From: Tetranychus cinnabarinus
Taxonomy: Eukaryota; Arthropoda; Arachnida; Trombidiformes; Tetranychidae
Length of the DNA: 64,000 bases
Assembly: GCA_022266195.1 (NCBI GenBank)
Contig: WHVY01000007.1
Location: 124,001 to 188,000, forward strand
Direction of reading: 5' to 3'
The notes beneath the pieces were generated by a model that saw only the letters and a program-made list of their open reading frames with translations, was not told the origin of the DNA and searched no databases. Every line of letters begins with the position of its first letter. Position 1 is the first letter of the stretch. Below, piece after piece: positions 18,242 to 26,947 of the stretch. The position numbers and the translations under genes are program-made.

Positions 18242-19270
18242 TCATAAGCTTGTTTTCGAGAATAATGTGGAGAACGCCAAGATTCTCCACTTCTTATGCC
18301 CTACACCATTACACTGGTAACAGTGTAAGCTTTGATTGAGGTTCATTGAGTTTTCGTCTGGAGTAAAATTTACTCTTTTGGGTTCAGTTTGTGTGTATGG
18401 AGGTTGGTATCGAGGTTGATACCTGTTCTGATAAGGTTGGTTTGAATAAGATGGGTTTGGATACGATTGATTTGGATAACGTGGTTGATAGGTTGGTCGA
18501 GGCTGAGGGGCCTGATATTGATAGGTTGTTTGTCGATATCGATTGTCGTTTCGACTGTAATCTCTTTCTCTTCTTCTAGATTCTAAATTCATTTGAATAC
18601 ATTCAAATTGTTCAGTTAGATTGGTTAGTTGTTCAGTTAATGAACTGATTTGTTTATGTAGAGGGTGATCTTCACCCCTATCCTCTAAGAATTTTATTTC
18701 TCCCACCGATCTCTCGGCATGGGACAATCTAGTGTCAAAATCTAAATCATTATTAGTTGATAATAAATCCATTCGCGTCTTGACTGCTGGGTTCAATCCT
18801 CTATGGATAAAACTATGAACTAAATTTTCATCCATTTTTGGATTTATTTTTCGACATAAGTCTCGAATGTCGTAAGCATAAGCAAAAGCTGACTGACCAG
18901 GCTTTTGCCTTTTCTCATTTAGTTCTCTCATCAAACTATTTCTGTAATTGGAAGGGGCTAACCCCTTAACCATTTTTGCCTCTAATTGATCGAACGTCTT
19001 AGGTCTTTCCTCTTCTTTGAGGGTTTTAATACAGCATCTATACCATTTTGCGGCTGTTCCAGTCAAATAAGCTGGGAGAGCCTTTAATTTTGTTTCATCA
19101 TCCCATTCTAAAGCAGCAGCAGAGGCTTCGAATGATTCCAGCCATTCGAGTAAATCTTCTCCTTCATTATCTCCAGAGAAGTTGCTTATATGTATAAATT
19201 GATTTACAGGTTGACGTTCTTTTGACTTTTTAGTCATACTGCTTACTTGCGTTTCCTTGTTCTGAGACAT
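18242..19270 (-). CDS. gag: R1 Gag, truncated at its zinc knuckle, 342 aa
   Basis: Retrotransposon Gag forms the RNA-packaging particle. The capsid-type region includes WLESFEASAAALEWDDETKLKALPAYLTGTAAKWY (about residues 44-78) and LMRELNEKRQKPGQSAFAYAYDIRDLCRKI, patterns shared with the gags of R2 and R3. A Pro/Tyr/Gln-rich linker (about 245-300) precedes a CCHC knuckle CYQCNGVGHK (about 317-326), but the last Cys is not reached: the frame shifts there and ends 16 residues later, while the neighbouring pol frame is open. Thus the original gag-pol was probably continuous and this is a frameshifted copy. The start is ATG 19270; the leader with small ORFs lies upstream. Confidence 0.8.
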   Translation of the reverse strand: MSQNKETQVSSMTKKSKERQPVNQFIHISNFSGDNEGEDLLEWLESFEASAAALEWDDETKLKALPAYLTGTAAKWYRCCIKTLKEEERPKTFDQLEAKMVKGLAPSNYRNSLMRELNEKRQKPGQSAFAYAYDIRDLCRKINPKMDENLVHSFIHRGLNPAVKTRMDLLSTNNDLDFDTRLSHAERSVGEIKFLEDRGEDHPLHKQISSLTEQLTNLTEQFECIQMNLESRRRERDYSRNDNRYRQTTYQYQAPQPRPTYQPRYPNQSYPNPSYSNQPYQNRYQPRYQPPYTQTEPKRVNFTPDENSMNLNQSLHCYQCNGVGHKKWRILAFSTLFSKTSL

Positions 19271-19287
19271 TTTAATTTAATGAATAC

Positions 19288-19497
19288 TTAAGCTGGCTGA
19301 TGATAAACTGTGTACATGTAGTAAATGTCAGCAAAAATTTTGTAAATAAGTACTAGGATTGGTAAGCTCATAAGAATTAAAACTATTACATTAATACTTG
19401 ATTCATTAATAGTAAAAGTCAAATGATTTTCTTCAGGTTCTGAATCTTCGAAAGAGTTATATGAATTCAGTTGAATCTCATATATTTTGTCCTCCAT
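19288..19497 (-). CDS. Small membrane ORF upstream of R1 gag, 69 aa
   Basis: From ATG 19497-19495 the frame encodes 69 residues with an acidic N-terminal half (SFEDSEPEENH) and one hydrophobic segment (INVIVLILMSLPILVLIYKIF, about residues 35-55). It lies 17 bp before the gag ATG on the same strand, in what should be the genomic RNA leader. No family recognised. Two hydrophobic ORFs in a row before gag are unusual for gypsy-type elements, which supports but does not prove that they are genes. Confidence 0.4.
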   Translation of the reverse strand: MEDKIYEIQLNSYNSFEDSEPEENHLTFTINESSINVIVLILMSLPILVLIYKIFADIYYMYTVYHQPA

Positions 19498-19560
19498 ACT
19501 AGAATTCCTACTAAAATCCAAAATACTAAAATGATGAAACAACAAAAAGTTTTACACATT

Positions 19561-19743
19561 TTACTTTTGTTCACTCATCACCGAGTGATAAATAATGCAC
19601 CCAATCACCGGGCTTAAGTTTGATTCTAATGCAATAATGATCATTAAGTAGTACAAAACTATTAACAATATACTTAAAGGTAGAAATACTTGGATAACTA
19701 TTTCGCTGTCAATGAAAAATATTATTGTAGTTGGGCTTATCAT
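19561..19743 (-). CDS. Small membrane ORF in R1 leader, 60 aa
   Basis: ATG at 19743-19741 opens 60 codons with hydrophobic stretches IIFFI and VIQVFLPLSILLIVLYYLMIIIA (about residues 16-38). It precedes the other small ORF by 63 bp. Two members of the R1 hairpin family lie inside it (19571-19588 and 19600-19612), so RNA structure may constrain this region rather than protein. No family recognised. Confidence 0.35.
   Translation of the reverse strand: MISPTTIIFFIDSEIVIQVFLPLSILLIVLYYLMIIIALESNLSPVIGCIIYHSVMSEQK
19571..19612 (-). repeat. Two R1 hairpins in the leader
   Basis: TCACTC-ATCACC-GAGTGA (19571-19588, perfect 6-bp stem) and CCC-AATCACC-GGG (19600-19612, 3-bp stem only). The first stem shares almost nothing with the other stems yet pairs perfectly around the same loop, the strongest single case of covariation in the set. 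Confidence 0.7.
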
Positions 19744-20120
19744 CAGCTTAACCAGTTAATTCAGTTGTTTAATCAGCTAATTAGATTCAGTTTAATCACT
19801 TAATTCAATTCAGTTTAATCACTTAATTAAATCAGTTTAATCACTTAATTCAGTTTACTTAATCAACTAATAATATTCAGTTTAATCAATTAATTCAATT
19901 CAGTTTAATCACTTAATTCAATTCAGTTTAATCAGTTAATTCAGTTTACTTAATCAACTAATAAGATTCAGTTTGATCAATTAATTCAATTCAGTTTAAT
20001 CACTTAATTCAATTCAGTTTAATCACTTAACTCAATTCAGTTTAATCAGTTAATTGCATTCAGCTTAATCACTTTATTCAGTTTACTTAATCAGTTAATT
20101 GTATTTAGCTTAAAATATGG
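19744..20120. repeat. AT-rich degenerate tandem repeat in R1 leader
   Basis: About 370 bp built from variants of ATTCAGTTTAATCACTTA, repeated with spacings near 23 bp and longer compound units (TTTACTTAATCAACTAATAA). It is part of the 5' leader in the element's direction. The following 20121-20890 is AT-rich without ORFs and contains one more hairpin of the family. Confidence 0.75.
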
Positions 20121-20371
20121 TTAGTTCAATTCAATAATCAGTTGATTCATTTCAAATAGTTCAATAATCAGTCAATACAGTTTAATTAGCATCATTTAAT
20201 TCATCTCAGCTACTTAGTTGTGATCCATGTCAAACCTTGAACTAATTTAAGTTGACTCCATTAAATCATTCGGTACAGTTTAAACAGTTTATTTGACCTA
20301 TTTCATGTAGTTAGTTCCTGAATTTTCCTTAATAGCAGGATTCATTGTTGCAAAGTAATCTGGTTAACTTT

Positions 20372-20388
20372 TACCCAATCACCGGGTA
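20372..20388 (-). repeat. R1 hairpin in distal leader
   Basis: TACCC-AATCACC-GGGTA on +, 5-bp stem (extended by a T-G wobble) and the standard 7-nt loop. It is in non-coding leader about 500 bp inside the 5' LTR. Confidence 0.65.
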
Positions 20389-20890
20389 GTTACAACCACT
20401 ATTCTCTTGATGATGAATAATTAGGTCAATAGTTTGCTTAGAGCTTGCGTTCAATAAGAAATGAGAATAGTTAAGTTTATCTATTCAGTAACTGAATTGA
20501 GGTCAGGACTAGCTATTTAGGTTTATCTTTTCTTCATTCACCTCCTCAATCAACCTACCTATTCAGTTTTTTGTCTATTATGATATATGTATGTTACTGA
20601 GTTCTGATTGATAAAATGTACAATTTGACTTTATTTGGTATTCTTTTAACTTATTTACTTCACTTAACTTAAGTTAATTACTAATTCTTCTTAAGTTTGT
20701 TAAAAGTTTTCTGTTTTGTATATATATCTATTAGATTCATCAATAGATGTATTAACTTAGTTAAAGTCAGGAAAATTTAAGATTACTTAACTTTTGAGTG
20801 GTTTGTCCAATGTAAGAATTGTTACCAGGCAGTAATTTGAGTTACCAGTTCACATATATCTAAATCAATCCAGGAATTCTTACCATTTCA

Positions 20891-20908
20891 ATCCCCGCAC
20901 GGGTGCCA
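20891..20908 (-). promoter_or_regulatory. R1 primer-binding site
   Basis: On -, five bases after the LTR end, the sequence TGGCACCCGTGCGGGGAT has the TGG start and GC-rich form of a tRNA primer-binding site. I cannot assign the tRNA with confidence. Confidence 0.6.
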
Positions 20909-20913
20909 AAATC

Positions 20914-22138
20914 TGCTGGGTAAATTCTTTAAAGTAATAATCAAATTTTATTAAAATACAGGGTGACAATTCATAACCGAGAGACTTTTTTTCGAGATAA
21001 CGGCCGAACGGTGCATGCAGTAGCCCTCATATTTTTTTCTGGGCATAAGGGCCTCAAAGGTAAATGTTTGGGCTACTTTGCAGAAATTCGAAAATTTTGA
21101 AATTTCTATGGGATTTTACATAGAAAAACATAATTTATTAGAAAAATTGGAATTTCGACCTAAAAAGGCGATTTTTTGCATTAAGTCATCAGACAGCTAC
21201 AAGTCGTTCTACAAACACATTTATTCAGATGATACATTCGATATTCAGAAAAATCGCCTTTAGAGCTCGCAATTCCAATTTTTCTAATAAATTATGTTTT
21301 TCTATGTAAAATCCCATAGAAATTTCAAAATTTTCGAATTTCTGCAAAGTAGCCCAAACATTTACCTTTGAGGCCCTTATGCCCAGAAAAAAATATGAGG
21401 GCCACTGCATGTACCTTTCGGCGGTTATCTCGAAAAAAAGTCTCTCGGTTATGAATTGTCACCCTGTACAAATGTTTTTGATAAAGAAAGATCAACTATA
21501 TATTGGGTACAGGTAGAAATGGTTAGAGATGGTGTTGGTTTCCTTAGTCCAATTTGTTGTTTTATCTGGGTGTTATGGTTCACTATATTCCAGTTACCAC
21601 ATCTAGTCAATGGTGCTAGTCATTACACTGATTGTTATTGTTCACAATATTTCAGTTATCACATCTAGTCAATGGTGCTAGTCATTACACTGATTGTTAT
21701 TGTTCACAATATTTCAGTTATCACATCTAGTCAATGGTGCTAGTCATTACACATCGAAGTCCGTCTATGTGGAGGAGCACTGGAGGATCTCAATATTTAG
21801 TATCACTAGGTGATGGTAAATCGTTCACTTATCGTGAATTAGATGAGAACTTAAACTTAAACACATAATTTTCACTAATATAATACTAAATATAATTTGA
21901 TGATTTAGGTGTTGGAGCACAAGTTCAATTAACAACTGGCCAGAGCTACCGCGGGTGGCTATCTCGCCACGAGAACAAAGAAATGTCGGCCATTTTATGC
22001 ACCGTGAGGGAGAAATTCTTCTCCCTCACAAAATGGCCGACCCACCAAAAGGTAACCAATTGTGGCCTTTCCCTACCTACTGGAGGTAGGGAAAGGTAGC
22101 ACCAAAACCAAACTGGTTAAAACCAGTTTTTCTTCACA
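20914..22138 (-). repeat. R1 5' LTR, 715 bp plus nested MITE
   Basis: Same sequence as 10524-11238 except for a 510-bp insertion (MITE 508 bp and a TA duplication). It begins at 22138 on - with TGTGAAG and ends at 20914 with CAGCA, next to the primer-binding site. By eye I found no other differences in the compared stretches. Confidence 0.92.
20959..21466. mobile_element. Fold-back MITE (Tc1/mariner-like ends), 508 bp
   Basis: Starts CAGGGTGACAATTCATAACC and ends with its complement; a TA lies on each side (20957-20958 and 21467-21468), while the other LTR has a single TA at the same place. The arms are complementary over roughly 220 bp each with a centre of about 60-70 bp, so almost the whole element can fold into one hairpin. 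Two 61-codon frames on opposite strands are only mirror images from the arms. No transposase is encoded; the TA duplication suggests mobilisation by a Tc1/mariner-type enzyme. Confidence 0.88.
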
Positions 22139-22326
22139 ATAGTCATAACCATTGGTATGATTATGTCAATGGTAGGCAGTTCAACTTGTTCAGCATAATC
22201 ATAAGTCACTTCATGTCGAACCTTGAATTTGAAATATGAATAAGTTAGATGATAGATTTGAATAGAAAAGCCCATGAAACAGAGAAGATAAAATATCCAT
22301 GATAGTTTTACTCGAACCATCGCCAT
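22139..22326 (-). pseudogene. DEG/ENaC-type channel A, N-terminal part
   Basis: Encodes MAMVRVKLSWIFYLLCFMGFSIQIYH... through the first membrane segment and the VRHEVTYDYAEQVELPTIDIIIPMVM block that follows TM1 in all paralogues here. It ends at the R1 insertion; the rest is at 9442-10523. ATG at 22326 or 22320 is likely; the paralogues E and I start at the equivalent place. Apart from the insertion I see no other break in the gene before the Polinton 1 junction. Confidence 0.75.
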
Positions 22327-23277
22327 CTTATATAGCACTAAGTCAATCTTCGAAGAAACTGAGACAAGAAGTGATAGTACTGATTGAGCTGACTATTGAT
22401 TCGAAAAAAATTGATTATTGAATGTTGAGAAAATGGTATACGAAGCAAAATACTGAGTGAATAATGAAAGTACAGAATCTGTAAGATTCAATAACTGGAG
22501 TAGAGCTTATAGTGAACTTTAGAATACTAGATTACTCGATTATTTTTGAGAGCGAATGGAATAATCGAATATTTAGCCATTCAAAATAATTTTCATCACA
22601 CGGTGCAGTGATTCTCGATATTTGAAAAATGTAAGTATTGGTATATTACACGCTTCTAAATCATGCTCATTTCCATTTCGATACAATATATCATTACTAC
22701 CTTTTTCATTACTCAATCCCTTTATTTAAATCTAAAAATTCAGTGAAATAAACTCAATCAAAATTTTAATTTAAAATCATACAAATGTAAGAAGTTAGAA
22801 TGAGGCCACACAAATGCAATCCGGGCGGAGCAGGACATGATCTCGCGAGACCTGCACAATCATTGATTACGCGACTTGAACGATATCTTCGAGCTTGCGT
22901 TATCAATGGTCTATTTGATCTCGCGATTTTACTGCTAACGTTAAAAATTGGTCACTGATAAGGTCAAATGTTTTCAGAGCTTTTGTTGTAGAAAATCTAT
23001 GATTTTATTTCACGAAATGCTTCAACAATCTTCTCAAATTTAAGTATAAAATAAGAGATGAAAGCAAACAAGAAACCGCTTCAATTTTCCAATTATTATT
23101 AACATATGCATCAGAATCATGATTCCAAAATTTCAATTTATTACAAAATGCTAAGACCTAAATGACCTAAACCAAGCTGACCCTTCGAGGGTTGATAGAG
23201 AAACTCGGTAAACTTTTGCATCCAGATGCTATAGAGGTCTAGCATTTAGACGCTCCTGTTATTTCCGGCTAGATTCA
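22327..23277. other. Intergenic region between channel genes A and B
   Basis: No ORF of note. The part upstream of gene A (about 22490-22570) contains GATTACTCGATTAT and nearby sequence that recurs upstream of gene I (about 37040-37100), so the promoter regions of these paralogues share descent. Confidence 0.5.
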
Positions 23278-24626
23278 CTAAAAGTCAAGATTCTCATGAA
23301 TACTTTTAATTGTATCAATTGATGAATATGAAGAAGCAAATCGTGATGAATGCGGTGTTGAGTGGAGCAATGGATGCGAGAAATTATATGAATTACGAAT
23401 GGTGAATATCTTGATTGGACTTTCCCTTCCTCGACTTTTTCTGATCTTTGTATTAGTAACTTTACTCTTTATCCACGTCAACATGCTGATTAGACGATCA
23501 AATATTGAATAACCAAACCAAGTTCCAATGATACTTCCAACAAAAATGAAATATTCACTCAGTAACAATTCTGGGTGAACATTAAAGTACATGATTGGAG
23601 TCACTGGCTGCTGAATGAATATCAATCCAGATAAATTAGCATCAACCTGTTCTAAACGAATTTCACCGTTAGTTAAGTAAGTAATTTTATTACACTCAGG
23701 AACGAGCTTCCATCGTGAACAATCCCACCTCATTCGGTTTAAATTTACAGTATTAGTTTCAAATTCCACGTATTCTGGTTGTGAATCCCATTCATTTATA
23801 AAACTTCTCATCAAACCTCTCTTATGTAATGAATAATTGAATACACAATCGTACAGAGGCTTCAATTTATCATAAAAACGACAGTTGGTTTCATATGGAT
23901 AAGGAAGCGAACGGTAAACCATCTTTTCGTATCGAACCCAAGTGAAAGTCATTTTATTTGATTCGGAAGTAACCATGAAATATTTACTCAACTCGTATAC
24001 AGGCATATCTAATTGACTTGCAAACCTGATTCCAAAATTTGACCCAAATGAGTGACCAATAGTTGCAATGTTTCTTCCGTAAGTGCTGATAATGTTCAAA
24101 TTTTCAGTAATAAGTGCAGCTTGTTCTGTGCAAGAGATGCGAAGGAAAACGGCCAATCCATTGTAATAGCGTTTGATATTGCACTGATCAGTTGTGAAAT
24201 TTGCATTCCCGATTTGAATAAAGTCGATCTGATCTCGAGGATCAATTGTAAGCTCATTTATATCCTTTACTTTGATGAATTTTGTAATGGTATAAGACAT
24301 TAATCTGCCAGGTTTCTTAAGTCCATGTAAACATTGACTGTTGAAATTATCAATTGTAACATTGACAGTGTCAAAGGATCCCAATTGACATAAATCGGTC
24401 ATTTTCTTAGGATAACGGATAAACAGTTCAGTCAAGTTGATAGTCATAACCATTGGTATGATTATGTCAATGGTAGGCAGTTCAACTTGATCAGTATAAT
24501 CATGAGTCACTTCATGTCGAACTTTGAATTCTAGATAGATGCAAGTTATATGGTAGATTTGAATAGAACAGCCAATGAAACAGAAAAATAAACCAGCCAT
24601 GATAGTTTTACTCGAATTACCTTCAT
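23278..24626 (-). pseudogene. DEG/ENaC-type channel B, frameshift near the N-terminus
   Basis: The main frame (24600-23278, 440 aa) starts at an internal ATG inside TM1 (MAGLFFCFIGCSIQIYH) and is then full length: LPTIDIIIPMVM, YPYETNCRFYDKLK, EFETNTV..ECNKITYL and TM2 SEYFIFVGSIIGTWFGYSIFD with G-Y-S. The family N-terminus (V-IRVKLSW) is present just upstream from ATG 24626-24624 but in another frame; compared with gene A, 23 instead of 24 nt lie between the TGG and the TGTTTC of TM1, a one-base loss. The product from 24600 would lack the cytoplasmic N-terminus. A Ser-rich tail (SSRFASSYSSIDTIKS) closes the protein. Confidence 0.7.
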
Positions 24627-25187
24627 CTTTGAAGAAAAATCAAACGTCTAGTAAATTAAACACAGAAAAGGCAATAACAATCTTTAAATTCTGCTTGATC
24701 TCAATTATTCAATTGACTCAGCTTCATTTCCATGAAGATGATTAAATGCTCAGCAAATGAAAAAAGGAAAATACAGCAGCAGTTTAACTGGAAAAGATAA
24801 ATGTTTCTGATGATTCTTTTCTCATGGTTTATTAACTATTATAAATTATTTAACATTAAGTTGATGACTTGACAAACTGATTTTCAAACTTTCAAATTGT
24901 TTAAAGTTTAATCGATTCAACTTATTAATATTTAGTGTCATTAATGATAGAACCCATGAAATGGAGAATAAGCCATTATGATCGATGAATATAAAGATTT
25001 ATCGTTAAAATCAAATTCTATAATGCATCGAATTACAATCTTTATCATGCTGAGTAGTGAGAAATCTTGTTGAGTACAAAGTGTTGGTTGTCGATGAAAA
25101 AATTTGAGTTTATTATATTCATTAATAACATTCAACCATAACGTTTCATCGCTTTTCTTGAACCGCGAGGGAAGCAAATGTAACAAG
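24627..25187. other. Divergent intergenic region between channel genes B (-) and C (+)
   Basis: About 560 bp, AT-rich, should hold both promoters. A 85-codon frame on - here has no support. No motif recognised. Confidence 0.4.
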
Positions 25188-26498
25188 ATGCCAGTCAAAG
25201 TTTCATCGATGATTGGCCTTTTCTGTCTTATTGGTTGTCTCTACCAAATTTACGATATAACAGAACTTTATTTACAGTTCAAAGTTCGTCGTGATGTTGC
25301 TTATGATTATGCTGCAAATGTTGAACTACCAGCTATTGACATTGCAATGCCTATGATTAGTGCCATGAATTTGACTAAATTGTTTATTGTTTATTTTAGA
25401 GAGATGAACATGCTTTGTGGACGATTGAACATAAATGATAAAACATTCAACTACACAACTGAGACATTTTCAGTTAAATTTTATCGAACTTGTTTTATCC
25501 ATTTCCTAGCAGCTCCGATTGTCTATTCTCACGAATTGGCCAAATTTATAAAAGTAAAAGACATACGAGAGTTGCCTTTGTCATCCATTCGTATTGGAGA
25601 GCAACTAGACATTCATGTCTCATCATTTGGTAGCTTGAAGGACCGTCATTGTAATGTAACACACTATTACAGTGGGGTGGCCATTTTTATGCGCTTCTTT
25701 TGTCTCAATGGAACCAAACCATTCTCCGTCAATACCAATTTTATTTCATTGAATGAAGGTATTGTAGCTTCTATAATATACTCTCTTGGAAGCTATTTTG
25801 GCATAAGATTTAGTGATAACAATGATTTACCAGTATATGATATGAGTAAATACTTCATGATTAATCGTCGACCTGGTTTTTCCACATTTTCTTCGATAAG
25901 TTTCGCAAAGACAGTCATGAGTTCACTCGAGTACCCATATGAGACCAACTGTCGTTATTACAATAAGGCCGAAAGCATATCCAAATGTATGACTGAATAT
26001 TCACTTGGTCAATCAACGCCTTACCTGATTGATGCTTTGGTATATGAATGGAATGAACACCCAGATCATCTAGGTTTTAATCCAGGTAAAAGTGATCAAC
26101 GAGTGAATGATAAAATTATTAGTAGCAATGATGAGCATTATGCATCAATCAATTGTGCCCGACACGCAACTGCCGCTGAATGTGAGAAAACAGTTTATTT
26201 AGTAGAAGGCACTAATTCAATTGAAGCGATAGGGGACCTTGGCCTGATATTTATTGAACATACTTGGAAAGCAAACATATATCTTAGTGTACACCCTGTT
26301 CTACCCTGGAGTGAATATATAATTTTCATTGGAAGCATTCTCGGCATTTGGTTTGGCATATCATTTCATGATCATATATCAAAGTTATTGACTTACACTA
26401 CAACCAGAATTTCAAAGTTTATTGGAAAGCAGACGAAAACGAAAAGAGTAACAAATCAAATGCAATTCAAAATTAATGATAATCAACGGTCAATTTAA
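25188..26498 (+). CDS. DEG/ENaC-type channel C, 436 aa
   Basis: Small sodium-channel-like proteins of the degenerin/ENaC/pickpocket superfamily have two membrane segments around a Cys-rich extracellular loop and act as trimers in sensory or osmotic responses. Here TM1 is about residues 7-31 (SSMIGLFCLIGCLYQIYDI), followed by VELPAIDIAMP, the counterpart of the FPAVT block after TM1. The loop has RHCNVTHYYSGVAIFMRFFCLNGT, SLEYPYETNCRYYNK (about 246-260; compare the ENaC TxxLPYPYxTNC region) and AECEKTVYLVEG. TM2 is about 372-395 with WFGIS, matching the G-x-S filter. ATG 25188 is chosen because the MxVKVSS start is shared by genes D, H and J. It is intronless. A ligand cannot be named. Confidence 0.75.
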   Translation: MPVKVSSMIGLFCLIGCLYQIYDITELYLQFKVRRDVAYDYAANVELPAIDIAMPMISAMNLTKLFIVYFREMNMLCGRLNINDKTFNYTTETFSVKFYRTCFIHFLAAPIVYSHELAKFIKVKDIRELPLSSIRIGEQLDIHVSSFGSLKDRHCNVTHYYSGVAIFMRFFCLNGTKPFSVNTNFISLNEGIVASIIYSLGSYFGIRFSDNNDLPVYDMSKYFMINRRPGFSTFSSISFAKTVMSSLEYPYETNCRYYNKAESISKCMTEYSLGQSTPYLIDALVYEWNEHPDHLGFNPGKSDQRVNDKIISSNDEHYASINCARHATAAECEKTVYLVEGTNSIEAIGDLGLIFIEHTWKANIYLSVHPVLPWSEYIIFIGSILGIWFGISFHDHISKLLTYTTTRISKFIGKQTKTKRVTNQMQFKINDNQRSI

Positions 26499-26947
26499 CC
26501 AAAATCGCATTGTAAATATTTTGTTCATATCACAGCAGTATTCAGAATGAAAAGTGCTCAATAAAACTTAACGGTTAGCTTAGTGGATCACTACAAACCG
26601 TAAATTTCCCTGCAAACTTTTTGGTCTAACAAAACTCGACCAAAAGAAAGTGCATGAATTTTTAAAATAAAATTGATCAGTTTGTTAGCTCATTTCTTAT
26701 GATTTATTCCAGGCATAATTTATTTACAGAATTGAACTAAAATCATATTTAAAATTAGAGAAACAATTTGATAACTCGTAAAACTGTTTTCTCAATCATT
26801 TACCTAACATTAATGTAAATGATGTCGTATTCATAATGATGCAAATGATTGTTTTCTTATTGACTCTCGTTTGAAATATTTTGCATTTGAGTTCAACATT
26901 TGAAAAGAACGTTTCACGTTTTGAATTTCAAGGGAAAGTACAGCGAA
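26499..26947. other. Intergenic region between channel genes C and D
   Basis: About 450 bp of AT-rich sequence; nothing recognised. Confidence 0.4.

Larger units (their letters stand above)
10524..22138 (-). mobile_element. LTR retroelement R1 (Ty3/gypsy type with env and exonuclease ORF)
   Basis: The element is bounded by two 715-bp LTRs, TG...CA on -, and flanked by the 4-bp duplication ATAG (10520-10523 and 22139-22142). It inserted into DEG/ENaC gene A. Reading on -: 5' LTR with a nested MITE, primer-binding site, repeat-rich leader, two small membrane ORFs, gag, pol, env, a hairpin-rich spacer, an exonuclease ORF, 3' LTR. Length without the MITE and its TA copy is about 11.1 kb, long for the group. 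Pol carries two in-frame TAA codons and frameshifts, so this copy is dead, although the LTRs are equal in length after removing the MITE and look nearly identical, so the insertion is young. Confidence 0.92.

Noticed and set aside
18660..18690. Hairpin GGGTGA-TCT-TCACCC in R1 gag as a member of the hairpin family
   Set aside because: The loop differs and the ATCACC-like letters form the stem; it is a separate, probably chance palindrome in coding sequence.
19744..20120. CRISPR-like array
   Set aside because: Repeats are degenerate and AT-rich without unique spacers; it is a simple tandem array in an LTR element leader.
21078..21410. Two 61-codon frames with similar sequence on opposite strands
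   Set aside because: Both come from the inverted arms of the MITE and are mirror images; no sign of a gene.
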